Below the pieces are notes generated by a model. It did not search any database, was not told the origin of the DNA, and saw only the letters and a program-made list of their open reading frames with translations. DNA of 64,000 nt, taken from Echria macrotheca (taxonomy: Eukaryota > Ascomycota > Sordariomycetes > Sordariales > Schizotheciaceae). This document shows, piece after piece, positions 1 to 10,839 of this stretch (position 1 is its first letter; the number at the start of each line of letters is the position of its first letter). The stretch is taken from the NCBI GenBank assembly GCA_030411725.1, contig MU839836.1:744001-808000 (forward strand), given 5' to 3'. The translations under genes and the position numbers were made by a program.

Positions 1-830
1 TCTGCAGATTCCGCATTATTTGCTCTCAACAATCTCCTCCAAAGATACACCCAAACAGAAACCATGCCCAATGAACACTGAGCCAGATGCAGCCATCCAA
101 CTTGAAGACACGCCGCAACGACCGGCACTACAACTGCCGCAAAGTTGGTTGCCATCCAAAGACCAAACCAGTTTCTGAACGACTTTTTCCGTGTCCCGAA
201 CGGCTTTTGCGATGTCCCGAACGGCTCTTGCGATATCTCGCGCCCAACATAGAGACGACCGGACACCATGATGATCATGATGTGGAGAGAAGCCGGTGCA
301 GCCCACACAAATTCGGGGCCGCGCTGTGTCAGCTGCCAAACTCCCAGAGATAGCATCAGAAGCAGGACAAAAACCCCAATGGTGGTGACTAGGCGCAGGT
401 ACAGCCAATATGTCTGGAGCCAGTAGATGTGCAACCACTCGATCAAGACAATGACCTGGAATAAAGGTAAGCAGTGTCAAGGAGGATTCAAATAGGGTAT
501 TACCAAAAGGACCTAAAGAGACAAACTTGCCATGCCTTTAAGGACGAAGAACTGCCACAAATATTAAGCATTTGGATTTGGATAGCCGAGTTCTCCGGCA
601 ACAGCGACGACGTTAATGCTAAGGGTAATAACAAAAGCCAGGAGAACAATCCCAATAAAAACCAAGGTACCCAAAGCGATTGGAAACGCAAACGCTTGCC
701 CCTTTTTCCTGGAAATGTAAACAACATAAATCGAAGCAAACTATAAAATAGAGACGTAGCAAACGCCGCCAGCGCCTGCCATATTTGAGCAGCACTGATG
801 CCGTCCTGCATTTTGACAAGCAAGGCGTTG
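1..830 (-). pseudogene. Polytopic membrane protein fragment, decayed
   Basis: On the minus strand one frame from about 770 to 504 reads as a membrane protein: two hydrophobic helices around a basic loop (SRKKGQ), then a polar turn ending GELGYPNPN. It joins at a splice acceptor (455/456) to a second exon running off the left edge with at least four more hydrophobic segments. The joining intron is 48 nt (donor at 503) or 71 nt (donor at 526). Three stops interrupt the frame: TAG at 743-741, TAA at 566-564 and TAG at 515-513. Each would be a glutamine codon after a single T-to-C reversion. A second open frame starts at ATG 823, so a small indel near 750 is likely. A 21-bp tandem repeat at 190-240 encodes a repeated PFGT motif. 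I do not recognise the family. Confidence 0.5.
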
Positions 831-2060
831 GGAGTGGAGAAAGGGTAAACGAGGCAACCATCGTGGCTTGGGGAAAGTGCACTTTCGGGAGATTGTTTTT
901 ATATCTAACTAAGCCTGACCGCCAACCCGGAGCTGAACCGTGCTGCTCATGATCCATCGTTTGCCACGAGCAACGTGTGGGGTGTCGGGTGTGTACCGCA
1001 GCTGACGGTGTTGTCCCCTTCTCTCCGTTCGTGGACAGGGACAAGGGAAGGTGCGATCAAGGTGAAGGCGTGGCGTGGGATGAGAAGAGACGCATGAAGG
1101 ATGGGGAAGACGGGGATGTGTCAAGGGCGGCAAAGCCATGAATGCACTCACAAACACCCTAGTAAAGGACGCGAAGGGCCAAATCGAGGAAATTGTGGAG
1201 CGAGTAGGCGTGCCGGAATCGGCAATTGATGCTCGGATCGATGAGATGGAAATGGACGCCCCCCGATCAGGGAGCGTGATTTCGTATCCCCTGTATTCAG
1301 CCCACGCCACTGCGGGAGACAGGAAATCATTCAGCTGTCTCACCCTTTTCCCGCTTGGAGGGCTGGTTCGTCGTTCGTCGAGCAGGACCGGACGAGACAC
1401 GACCCCCGCCCCATGTGGAGACGAGGTCGGGGCTGTGGTAGCCGCCGCCCGGGGTTGTATTCTACGTAAATGTGAAGGTGTTTGGCTTGTTGTTGCGCTT
1501 GATCATCTTCTCCCATGGCGGGTACGTCGTCGGTTTGCATTCTCCGCAAAGCTCCTCCCCCCTGAAGTTTTGTCAGAGGCATTTCACATACCTGGGTATA
1601 ATCGCACATTTCTTTGATGAAAACGGTGTTGTCGATAGTAATGGAAGAGTGGAAATTCAGTGAGGAGAAACGCAGTGAGGAGGAAACGCAGTGAACCGAG
1701 TCACAGTTCCCAAGCCACCTGGTTGCCTTGGAGCATGCCCTTCATGGGAATTGGAAATTCGTGCTGGGTCGCGGCTATTTTTCGGGTGACTACTTAACAG
1801 TCGCAGCCTGCCTGTAGTTCTCTGCATGTCGTCTTTCCTTTCCTTCCTGCTTCCATCAATGCCCCCCTCTAGACTCGTTCTGTTTGGGAGCAACCCATCT
1901 CGGCACATGACGTCCCCAATTTCAGCTAGTCAGCTGCAGCCACCCTTTTATTCATGGATATGAGCCCGAACACCGAGAGAAAGCATGGTCACCGCGTGGG
2001 ACTGCCCTCCAAGGGCCATGGGAGAGCGACTCAAAGTCATCCATAAATCTATTCCCTACA
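831..2060. other. No gene recognised; dispersed-repeat DNA
   Basis: Open frames here (for example plus 1138-1617 and minus 909-1400) overlap each other and show no domain. The stretch 1195-1250 recurs at 59125-59185 in the same orientation (shared core gcgtgccggaatc and gctcggatcgat), so part of this DNA is a dispersed repeat. Confidence 0.5.
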
Positions 2061-2066
2061 TCAAAA

Positions 2067-2455
2067 CTAGCTACTATCCCGCAACAACGGACGATATTCC
2101 TCTTTAGTGGCTAGAAAAATAGTTTCAGCTAGACAGACGGGGAAAAGGGGGCGGGAGGAGAGAAGTGGAGGGGGTACGAACCGTTATCGGGCTCGGGAAT
2201 GCTTCCCTGGAACAACGCTTGGAAAAGCACCATGGCGAGAATAATGATACCTGCAAGCACTGGCGCAATCCAACGATGCGAACATATTTCGACACCGAAG
2301 TACATATCCCGAGGGATTGGGAATAAAAGGGGGAAAAGCCTAGGTAGAGACACCCAGATGATGCGAAACTTTTCGGCGGGCATCTTGGAAAGAATCTGAT
2401 TTCCGCGAACGCCTCCATGGGCACATTGTGATGGTTTTAAATAAGGAGTGTCGCC
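2067..2455 (-). pseudogene. C-terminal fragment of a membrane protein
   Basis: Two minus-strand exons fit together. The first (about 2455 to 2182) contains one long hydrophobic helix (residues like APVLAGIIILAMVLFQALF) after a basic aromatic segment, and ends with donor GTTCGT. The second (2110-2067) adds a charged tail ending RPLLRDSS and a stop. The 71-nt intron has a usable branch point and a CTAG acceptor. The first in-frame ATG is at 2383, but open frame continues upstream to about 2455, where the opposite strand begins to code for something else. This suggests a breakpoint and a lost N-terminus. The family is unknown; the small size and abrupt 5' end argue for a fragment. Confidence 0.4.
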
Positions 2456-2469
2456 CGCCCTACAGCCTG

Positions 2470-2760
2470 ATGGAGCCCTTGATCAGGCTTTTCGACGTGC
2501 CGCCGCTTCGCAAGCAGCTGGCCCTGCCGGGGTATGTCGAAGCGCCGGGGAGTATTCACCACATTCCGTAGGAGGAAGAGCAGGTCAGTAAGGCAACCAC
2601 ATGTGCGGCATGGACCTGCATGAGGGACACTGTCCACATCATCGTATTTCAGGGTTGTAAAATAGCTAAAGTTGCGGGGGGACAAGACAGTCCGCCGTGG
2701 GCAAGTTCTACGCCACCATCAAGCTCATCACGGGTCATTTCACGCAAACGGCAAAAAGAC
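2470..2760 (+). pseudogene. N-terminal gene fragment, unknown family
   Basis: A protein-like frame starts at ATG 2470 (MEPLIRLFDVPPL) and runs 33 codons to a TAG at 2569-2571. Beyond the stop the frame continues with EEEQ to a donor (GTCAGT, 2584) and an acceptor after a pyrimidine-rich tract (ttcag, 2652), then resumes open. The TAG would be CAG before a C-to-T change. The composition suggests a genuine former exon, but I cannot place it in a family. Confidence 0.3.
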
Positions 2761-3002
2761 GCCGAGAGAAACCCGGAGGCGCGTGCGAAGTGGGGTGTTC
2801 TGTCTGGGTACCTCGCCGCGGTCATCGCGCCCTCGTGGTTGTGCGCTTTGGCTCCAGCGCCGTACTTTTCCCTGTCCGCGCGGATCAGGTGCTTGTACTC
2901 TCGAGGCCATCGCGCTCTAATCCCTCAGTCGAGTATCCCTTGTGAACTCACCCTACTGGCAAGAGTAGCCCTCCAAGTCCCACAAACTTCCTGTTGGAGA
3001 GC

Positions 3003-3314
3003 TTAAAACTCTGTCGACGGAGGGTTAGAGGGCACCACCTTCAACCGCTGCCAAAACTCCTGCCCAGCGCGGCCTCTCTCGAGACTTCCTCTCAGGGCAA
3101 ATATCGACAGATACATATCCTCATAATACACAGGAACTTGGTTTCCACAACCACCATCAAATCTAGCTTTGCCCAGGAATTGACATACCACGCTTCTACC
3201 AACGAAACGAACGGGAAGCAGTTGGCCTTGGGAAGCTTCCTCTGCAAACCCCACGTGGGCGGGTTGCGGAGCGAGTATGCGTAAGGCTAAGTCGAGGTGG
3301 GGAACACATTGCAC
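3003..3314 (-). CDS. Hypothetical protein fragment
   Basis: A minus-strand frame of 103 codons whose second half (residues about 45-103) has protein-like composition: a Gly/Cys turn (DGGCG), an acidic-aromatic segment (YYEDMYLS) and a basic end. No domain is recognised. A short motif of the same type (WFNEDIYLQ) occurs in the exon at 17100-17160, but similarity over so few residues may be chance. There is no clear start context. Confidence 0.2.
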   Translation of the reverse strand: MQCVPHLDLALRILAPQPAHVGFAEEASQGQLLPVRFVGRSVVCQFLGKARFDGGCGNQVPVYYEDMYLSIFALRGSLERGRAGQEFWQRLKVVPSNPPSTEF

Positions 3315-3648
3315 GCGATCAATGCTGAGCCAACACAGTAGTAAATTTTCCCGCGCGACTCTAGTTTTGCGGCGTTGCTCTGCACATGCGTGGCTGCGGG
3401 CACCCGGTTCTCACAGCTTCGTCAATGCATGTGCAGCAGGCAAGGCTAGGGGCTCTGTTTGGTGAGCCAGGGGGTGATAAGGCAACCCCTGGTTTCGGTA
3501 TATTGGCGCCCTCCCTCTTCGCTTCCTCCGTGCACCATTTTCTTCTTTTCTTTTTTCTCTTTTCTGATCCCATCGACCGGAGCGATTTTCCGACGTCTGC
3601 TTACCACACTAGCTACCTGAATCTCCCCAAACCCCACTAGCGTACAGA

Positions 3649-5346
3649 ATGCACCGCTACGATCCAAGAAGACTACATGACAACACCATGCAGCCTCCAG
3701 CGTTACCTTGTCATTCCCAAGACTTGTCGCAATATGGCTGGTTCCAACAAAGCACCATGTCACACATGCGCCAACCTCCATCTATCCAAGAGCCCTACGG
3801 CCCTCCCACTCTAGAGCCCTTCACAACCGTGAGTTCTTAGCTCACTCCTGCTAACCTTCCAGCCCAAGTTTGAGCGAGCTGTGCTAACACTAATCAAACA
3901 GCATGTCAATACGCATCAGTCTTGCGAACCGCCGCCCATGTTTCAGCAGCCGAGCGACCCACCCAAGAAGATGCGTGCACCAAAAGCTTCGCAGGTAATT
4001 ATCTCGCCTTTGTAAGCTCGCATTGTGTACAGTACTGAAAATACCGAGCAGGCTTGCGACAGCTGCCGGCAGCTCAAGACGAGATGCGACGAGCTGAAAC
4101 CGTGTACAACCTGCAAGCAGAAGTGTATCATCTGCAAATATCCAGACCCAAAGCCGCGACCTACAACAACAGAGGATAGGCTCATGACCTTGACGGAAGA
4201 GTTGGACGACTTGAGGAAAGAGTTCAGCGACTTTAAAAACGATTTCAGCGTCTTTAGAAACGAGTTCAGCGACTTTCGACCACAACGATCAGATAGCCAG
4301 CCTACAGATACAGCCCCGTCGCAGCTGCCGCCACCGCCATCACCGTCTGCTTCGTCAGGTATCATCACCAACCCGGTTCCCGGCCAATTATATCTCTGCT
4401 ATTGGGCCGAGGACAAAACTCATTACCTTGTCCTCATCTTGGAGGAGAAAAGTCTTGGGTCGGTTGGGATAACAGGGACTTTTGCGGATATCGGACTATT
4501 GGATGAGGTACCTGAATGCTATGATTTCGATCCGACCACGAAGCAGATCAAGGGTTGGGCTACTGGCTATGAGGACGGCGGGCCTAATATGGCGAAACGA
4601 GAGGTACCAGTCATGTGGTTCGATGGGTCTCCTGAATGCACTTTTGGATGGATGCCGGCCGAGGATCTCTCCGAGTTCAACCTTGAGTCGCCCGATTTGA
4701 AGATACCATACGTCGCTTACGCCTTGGAGTATTACGCAAAGACGCGGGGTTTCAAGGGCTGGATAGAGATGCGGCAATTAGGCGTCGGCCGAGATCTAAG
4801 AACTCGTAAGTATCATCACGAAAGGCTCGCGTTGTGCTTTTGCTAAACTTTACAGCACGAGTCCCCGCCTCTTGCGAGTCACCACGAGCTCGGGGAATTG
4901 ACACCATCTCTCTCTTGCTTGACGAGACGGAGACCCCGCACGGCGTACAAACTGCGCGAGACGCAGATGCCTACTACGCCCCAGACAAATGTGGTATGGC
5001 CGCAGCATCAGTGGACAATTCCGACAATGGCCTGGTCAGCCTCGAGCCGCCGCAAATAAGGCCAGTTAGGCGTGGGGATCCCGACTCCCGGTGGGAGGCT
5101 TATAAGACCACTATCGCGTGCTATTCGGCATGTTATCCACTCCAAGACATAGCAGATATTATGCGTCAATATCATAGCTTTGACGCAACGTAGGTTCTAC
5201 ATATTTTTCTTACTAAGAGCAAGTTTGCTAACCGCGAATGCAGTCAAAGCCAATATGAGCTCCAAACAAAAAAATGGGGGTGGAAGCTTAAGAAAAACCA
5301 TGCAGGGCTCTTCGTTGTTACGCCGTCCCCTAGAGCTCAACCGTGA
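3649..5346 (+). CDS. Zn2Cys6 transcription factor with C-terminal Clr5 domain
   Basis: Five exons fit in one frame: 3649-3828, 3902-3994, 4052-4805, 4856-5189 and 5244-5346, giving 487 residues. Every intron has a GT donor and AG acceptor, and most have a good branch point (GCTAAC in introns 1 and 4). Residues 93-118 form a Zn(II)2Cys6 cluster with spacing C-x2-C-x6-C-x5-C-x2-C-x6-C. A charged repeated stretch (EFSDF..., about 125-155) may be a short coiled coil. Residues about 195-330 form a compact domain rich in Trp/Tyr/Asp with VMWFDG and GWMPAEDL motifs. This resembles a PWWP/Tudor-type barrel, which is inference only. Residues about 417-470 match the Clr5 pattern (WEAYK...IADIM...HSFDAT...QY...KKWG). 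The role is probably nuclear, sequence-specific transcription control. The Clr5 part is split by intron 4, whose removal restores the motif, which supports the model. Confidence 0.75.
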
Positions 5347-5493
5347 GCTCCTGATGACAGCGTCGGGCGTGGCGTCGCTCCCCACTGAGAGGACCACCGT
5401 TGTGGGCATCAACATAGACAACGCGAGGAGTTGTAGGGAGCGGAGTGAGCAGGCGGCGCTTCCATTTACTGTCCAGCGCAAGCAGGGGGGTGG

Positions 5494-5658
5494 TCAACTG
5501 TCGCGGATGAACCTCCCAGGCAACAGAGGTTCTCCGTAAGGCCACCGGTCTCCCCAGTCGCGAGGGGCGTCTCTCTTGCGAGGGCTGTCCTCTATCACGT
5601 CGACCTCGCGATCGGTGAGCTTCTTGAAAGGCGGGTATTCGATGAGATCGACAGACAT
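5494..5658 (-). CDS. Small hypothetical protein (54 aa)
   Basis: A minus-strand frame starts at ATG 5658 and ends at TGA 5496-5494. The product is hydrophilic, with several Asp-Arg pairs and a C-terminal Trp/Pro/Gly-rich segment (DWGDRWPYGEPLLPGRF). The composition is more protein-like than the other frames here, but there is no recognised domain and no clear promoter. It could be a first exon of a decayed gene. Confidence 0.25.
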   Translation of the reverse strand: MSVDLIEYPPFKKLTDREVDVIEDSPRKRDAPRDWGDRWPYGEPLLPGRFIRDS

Positions 5659-5784
5659 GATGGCGGTGGATGGAAGAAGAAGAGTGTTTCAAGTGTTCCG
5701 CCAAGGCTCACAACCAAATGTAATGCTGAAATACGGAGGGAAACATATCGTCGCAACGAAGATGCACATTTCAGAGCGGAGGGA

Positions 5785-5880
5785 GGGACACATTTCATTC
5801 CAATACCATGTACAAAGTCTGCGCAGGCTGCTACCCCAGTTCGACTGATGTCTCGATTTACTACTTGGTCATTCTAGAAA
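5785..5880. repeat. Dispersed repeat, copy 1
   Basis: The segment catttcattccaataccat with its flank recurs inverted at about 13545-13590. The neighbouring gatgtctcgatttactact recurs in direct orientation at 13615-13650. Both copies also share the following AGAAAATT. Confidence 0.6.
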
Positions 5881-6413
5881 ATTATCCTTGATGTGCAGCA
5901 ATACAGATCCTGTCCTCGTCTTCAAACTCATAGCAAAGTGGATTGGGTCTGTCGTACGTACATCACTACTCCTCCCCAACACCTCGAAGAGGATGAAAAG
6001 GTTTCCTTACGGATCTGACACGTCGTTACTAGCCAAAAGATTAGGATGACATATGACATGGATAACAAGAAGGCTTTCCTTGATTGGCTAGGTCCGCGAT
6101 AGAGCGCTGAGAGCTCTCCTGTGGGTCACAAACTCGTATCCGCGTCTCTAAAGCCGAGCTCCTGGACGCGCTTTCAACAAACCTGGAAAGAAGCAGCTGA
6201 TGATGAGAGACAACGAAAGGCTCTCGCGCGGCTTACAATTTAAGGGCTTCCTTATCATTTGGGGGCTTTCGGTTGCCTCGCTTGAGGGCTTTCGTATGCC
6301 TCATTGATTCGAGGGCCTTCGTAAGGGCCGATGGGGAGGAGGAGCGGCGGCGCTCGTCGAGAGTTTCGAAGAGCGCGTCGCTGGCTACGAAGCCGCTACG
6401 CGATTATTAGCAA
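5881..6413. other. No gene seen
   Basis: Short broken frames only. A small direct repeat (gggcttccttat / gggctttcg, about 6241-6320) is the only visible structure. Confidence 0.4.
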
Positions 6414-6449
6414 CTAACAACAGGGAAAGGGAGGAGATAAGGAGACAAA

Positions 6450-6740
6450 CCCCATAGAGTGTGCGACGAGGATCACACCGACGGATCGGTCATTTGGCGG
6501 CCATGGCGTGTCAAGATATTGTTTCCGCAAAGTCATAACCTGCTCCCGCAGCCAGGCCAGGAAGGTGGCCGTGCTGACGCCGAGCTCGCCTTTTGTTTCA
6601 TACTTGGGGTAAACGACGGATGTGACGAGGTCGTCGGGGAGGTTGTTGGTGATGGTGTCCTGGAGGGTCAAACAAAAGGTGTCACTGTCAACGAAGGCTG
6701 AGGCTGTTGGGAGGCCGGCATATCTGGTATCTGATGTCAG
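6450..6740 (-). pseudogene. Alpha/beta-hydrolase (serine esterase-like) fragment
   Basis: The minus-strand frame below about 6690 reads like the N-terminal part of fungal serine-esterase-type hydrolases: a strand with YPKYETKG, a WLREQV helix and the nucleophile elbow in VILVAHSMG, where the serine would be catalytic. The frame then meets a donor-like GTTTGT at about 6447, and no downstream exon carrying the acid or histidine is visible. The piece is therefore cut off right after the nucleophile. It lies beside other unrelated fragments and is probably a non-functional remnant. Confidence 0.55.
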
Positions 6741-6994
6741 ATTTAATGGGGTTCAAAGAAGTGTTAATTCTGATCTGTTCCAATCTATCTACAGCGGCCG
6801 GAAACCCCTTACTTATAGCCAGTCTGTGAGAGTCTTCCAGGGCTTCCAGGCGCTGTGATTATCAATCTTGTCATTATCAATCTGCTGATAAACACCACAA
6901 ACTATCGCCACTGTTGCTGACGTAGTACTTGCCACAGTTTCCAGTCAGTTCCAGTCAGCTCCAGTCAGCTCCAGCTTATTCTGATATCTGATCA

Positions 6995-8077
6995 TTACAA
7001 GACCACGGTCGCGTCCAGGCGGCTTCTCTGCGGCGCACAATGGAAGTTAGAATTTGTATATGTCATCGGGAATCGGAATCATACCCTCTGTCGAACAGCT
7101 CTTCTCCTCAAGATACGATGGAACTGCTTTGGGTTGACATACAACACCTGCTCCGGGTGTGACTCTTGCTGGCGGGGGACCGATCTCGAGTGGAAAGCGC
7201 TGTGAACGTAGTCCGCGGTCGCTTGCGTTTCCTGCTGATCCTGTAAAGGTACGCCTTGAGAGCGCCCGGGTTGTGTGTGTCTGGGAAGCCTGCTTGTAGA
7301 AAGGGAGGCATGCTGTTGTTTGCTAGCCTCGGCGGCCGCGTCTTTGCGAACGTGACCGTCCCAGAATACCTCCAACTCGGGCTCCTTCTCAGGTACTTTG
7401 GCGCCGTCTCCATACTTGACACGAATACTCCCGGATATCAAAACCCCCTCCTCTGCCTTGAACGGAAACAGATTTGTAAGAGCCGAGATCCGGATCCCTG
7501 ATTGACACTGAATCGCCTCCGCAGCTACAATCTGGCCGCTCTTTCCATTTCTGAGAACCAGAACTGGGTGGTTCCTCATCTCGCCGCCGAGCTTTGGTAG
7601 GGAGCTATGGCGTCTGACTTTAACCCAGTCGACCCTAAGCGCCGCTGGTTTGATGGTGGGAATGCGGAATGCTAGGTACGTGGTCTTACTCCGCCATACC
7701 CCGTAGAAATAGCCTCCCACCCAGCCAACCGCCGCTGGCCGTAACTGAGGAGATACTCCCCATGACGATTCGTTAATGAGTTCGATAGACAGGCCGTCAA
7801 TCTTGAAGATTTGAAGAAAATCCAGGTGCTTTTGGCTGCTAGCCATCGGCGTTGTCGATAGGACACACAGCCACGCGTTGTTGAAAAGCACGACTGAGTG
7901 TTGCATGTCCGTTTGGGGATCATCTAGAACTGCCTTGATCCTCCCGGAATCCTTATCAATTCCAACAAAACGGCGCTTGACTTTCAAAAGACCCGGTCTC
8001 GTAATATCGGCAAAGACGCTGCGGATTCGGTAGACGAATAGCGTATGAAACTCGACGTGAATGGGATGTACGGGCAT
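6995..8077 (-). CDS. Chimeric ORF: unknown-family domain fused to NF-YA (HapB) A1 segment
   Basis: The main exon is 8077-7085. A GTATGA donor at 7084, an acceptor at 7028 and a short second exon (7027-6995) would give a stop after ten more residues; the second exon is tentative. Residues about 1-230 resemble the C-terminal half of the unknown family seen at 45765-46385 (shared GYFY-G/S-V, then AFRIP). Residues about 245-331 are Gln/Ser/His-rich and end in LYVNPKQFHRILRRR. This is the start of the conserved NF-YA/Hap2 core that binds the NF-YB/NF-YC pair. The second, DNA-binding half of the NF-YA core is absent. The protein begins exactly where an ABC-transporter fragment stops (about 8085), so this is a gene built from joined pieces. 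Expression is unknown. Confidence 0.45.
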
Positions 8078-8084
8078 TTTCCAA

Positions 8085-9420
8085 TGGCCCAGACCTCACA
8101 GCCCTCCCTTGATCCAAGACAATTTCAAAGTCGGCGTCTTCCACCGCTTCCTTCCGATGGGCAATGGTAATGACTGTGCTATTTCTTAGCTCCTCACTGA
8201 GCAGTCGCTGAACGTTCTCGGCGGTGTCCGTGTCGATCGACGCCGTGGCCTCGTCCAGGACCACTATCGGACTCCGACGCAAGATGGCTCTTCCGAGCCC
8301 TACCAGCTGCCGCTGGCCCTGACTGAGATTCTTGCCCCCTGTATCCACCGGGCTGCTGAGCGTGAATCCTGAATCGCTTCTCCCGCAGCCAAACACCCGT
8401 CCTAGTACATTAGCACAGTCCAGATCAGTGTACTAGTCCATTGGGTCCAAGTTCTCGCCCAGTGTGCCGTGGAACAGCAGTGGATCCTGTGCCACGAATG
8501 TGATTTTGCGTCGAATCTCATGTTTGTCAACATTAGCGAGATCCATATCTCCAATGAATACTTTCCCACCGCTTCTAGGGTTAGGATGAAGCGCTCCGAG
8601 GAGGCTTAGCGCGAGAGGTGCTCTTCCCCGAGCCCGTTCCGCCAGTCACCGCAACTTTGGCGCCGCCTGGAATCACTAAGTTGACATCCAACAAAACGGG
8701 ATCCCAGTCCTCCGCGTAGCGTAGCGTGACGTGGTCGAAAACAATATTGTGCATGGCCACGCGGCAGGCGGCTTGAGGTCTCCCTGCGGCTCTTGCTCAA
8801 CCTCCAGCAGCTCTACAACACGTTCCACGCTGACGAACTGCATCTGAAGTTCGCCATATCCTCGGCAGAAGCTGTGCGTGCTCTGGACGAAGTTGTTGGT
8901 CGCCGCTAAGACGAAGCCTATCGTGCCCCCTGTCAAGCCGGTCACCGCCGCCGTCACAGTAAGCGCAAACGTTGTCAGAGCTGAGAGTATGTCCAATCGA
9001 AATTGCAGCCAAGCTTGAAGCGACCAGTAAATGTGGTCCATTTTTTGGAACGTGTCCGTCGTCGAGATTATACGCCCCTCGAAGTGAGCCGACGCGCGGA
9101 AGGCTCGGACAGTCGTCAGGCCTTCGACTAGCGCCCCTAAGTTAGACAGACACTTCGGGTGGAGGGTACGCAAGGGACTCGGCGTCTGGCGGGCGGGAGG
9201 ACCTTGGCAAGCTTGGTACTGTGACTGGTGGAACGATGAGGGAGGTGGGGCCCACCCGATGGAAGGGTTGAGAAGGGGGCGGGGGCGGCTTGGGCTGGTC
9301 GAAGTAGAGCCGCAAGCGCGAGACGCGTGAAGTCCGTGCACGCACGCTCTGGAAGGTGCTGAGAACGGCCGAGCCTCGTGGGACTCTTCGGGACCAAAAT
9401 TTGCCACAGTTCACTGGCCT
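8085..9420 (-). pseudogene. MRP-type ABC transporter, C-terminal half, broken
   Basis: The order matches the second half of an ABCC transporter: a transmembrane segment with SNLGALVEGLTTVRAF and the helices after it (9140-8760), a Walker A (GGTGSGKST, about 8640), the Q-loop region (FVAQDPLLFHGT), the signature LSQGQRQ, Walker B (IVVLDEATAS) and the H-loop (TIAHR). The frame shifts just after Walker A. A TAG follows DPMD at about 8433-8435, and another shift lies near 9150. Such proteins normally export glutathione conjugates or other anions. Here the first half is missing and the ATPase domain is split, so it cannot be functional as it stands. The 3' end abuts the chimeric ORF. Confidence 0.8.
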
Positions 9421-9930
9421 TGCTGCTGCTCTAACAGCCGCTGAAAGCGCAACGACCAGAGGCGCCACAGCGCGACGCCGACGCTAGCGGCTTTCGACGT
9501 CTTCCCGTGCCCCGTGATCGTTAGCTCGCGCTACGCGCCGTGATTGACTTCTCCGTCGCAAAACCCTTATTCGCACGAGCAGCAGCGTACCATCGGATTG
9601 ACGAGTGCTTCGAAGTCGCCGAATCACCAGCATCTAAACGCTACCCCTGAGTCAATCGTCCCAGCTATCGGTCTCGCCCTCCGAGGACAGGAACGGCGAG
9701 GCCGAGCATGACAGCGGCGCTCCGCGGCTGCGCTTCTCGATGCCCTCCGTCTTCGATCCCACAGTTGGAATGACTCCTCGAACCCCACTCTGCCATTAGC
9801 CGCGTACTTCACCTTCCAGGCGCTGGCGAGTATAAATCTGGAAATCGATGACTTCGCTTCGTTTGGCGGGGCGGGCAGTCTCGGGCAGGTTCAATCGATG
9901 TCAGGGACGACACTTCCCAACGGGCCAGTG
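9421..9930. other. No gene seen
   Basis: GC-rich DNA with only short overlapping frames and no recognised domain. Confidence 0.4.
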
Positions 9931-9934
9931 CAGC

Positions 9935-10250
9935 GAGATGCTTTGTTATGATGGTTGGAGAATACAAATCACCTTCCTCTCTCTTCTCTTCACTACAATG
10001 ACTGACAACCCAATTCAACAGCCAACTACTGCTCGACAACCACCCTGCGCCGCCATCTAATCTGCTTTCCGCGGCCTAAAATCAGATCTCTCGCCGTCCG
10101 ACTTGCAAAACGAGAACCAGCTGCCGAGCCTGCCCGTCCCAGCTCGCTACCGCCGAACGAAGCCGCCGCGATGCCGACGCCGACGCCAACGGCCTCGTCG
10201 TCTGCGACTTCAACCTTTGGTTACATCCACAGCGACCCGGTCAGTATGCT
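9935..10250 (+). repeat. Dispersed degenerate gene relic, copy A
   Basis: The block containing ATG 9998 (MTDNPIQQPTT...) and, downstream, NENQLPSLPVPARYR matches the inverted block at 47395-47610 (NENQLPNLAVPARYR). A shorter related copy lies at 35760-35830. The repeated unit looks like the first exon of a gene family: a potential splice donor follows at about 10240 (GTCAGTATG). Stops and frame changes between the conserved parts mark it as decayed. Confidence 0.5.
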
Positions 10251-10554
10251 CGCCTCGCCATAGCCATCCCTAGAGGATCTAAAATGCGTTTCTGCAGAAA
10301 GTCTGCATATCTCATGCAGTGGTTAGATCAAAACTCGGCTGACCAGAATGACGAGAACCGGGCCACATGGTAGGACAGCCGATTGAAGCCATGAAACTGG
10401 TCTCCCTCGGCGGCGCGGGAAGCCCCGCTTCTCCCCAGTCCACCGCTGTACTTCTTGTTGGTCGCACGTCACGGGCCGTGTGTCAAAGCTGACGCGCCAC
10501 ATGGGTGCTGTCCTCATCAGCCAGGTATCGTTCTCGCGCCCAGCGAGCGTGGCG

Positions 10555-10770
10555 ACCTGCTGGTCATGGCCCAGGTCGCGATGACATGCACTGACTCTGG
10601 GACCAGGATTTGGCTCGGCCGTCACGGGATGAACAATCGGAACGGGGGTATAACGGCGTCGATCACCGAGGCGGCACCGCGGATGGGGGATCCGTGTCGA
10701 TGGGTCGGGCACGGTAGGGGATCGAGGCGGAACTGTTGAATTAGGTGGTTAGTCATTGTAGTGAAGAGAA
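10555..10770. repeat. Dispersed repeat, inverted copy
   Basis: Read on the minus strand this matches 18110-18250 and 36130-36280: cggcccatcgacacagat and, further on, a reverse-complemented gatgaacaatcgg and ctgggccatgat-like segment. The end at 10745-10770 (ggttagtcattgtagtgaag) also recurs at 34775-34800. Confidence 0.65.
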
Positions 10771-10839
10771 GAGTGTGAGAAGGCCGAGCCCTCAATCACA
10801 TCCATTGCTCTCGCCTCAATTCATGGAAGCTGTCGAGAG

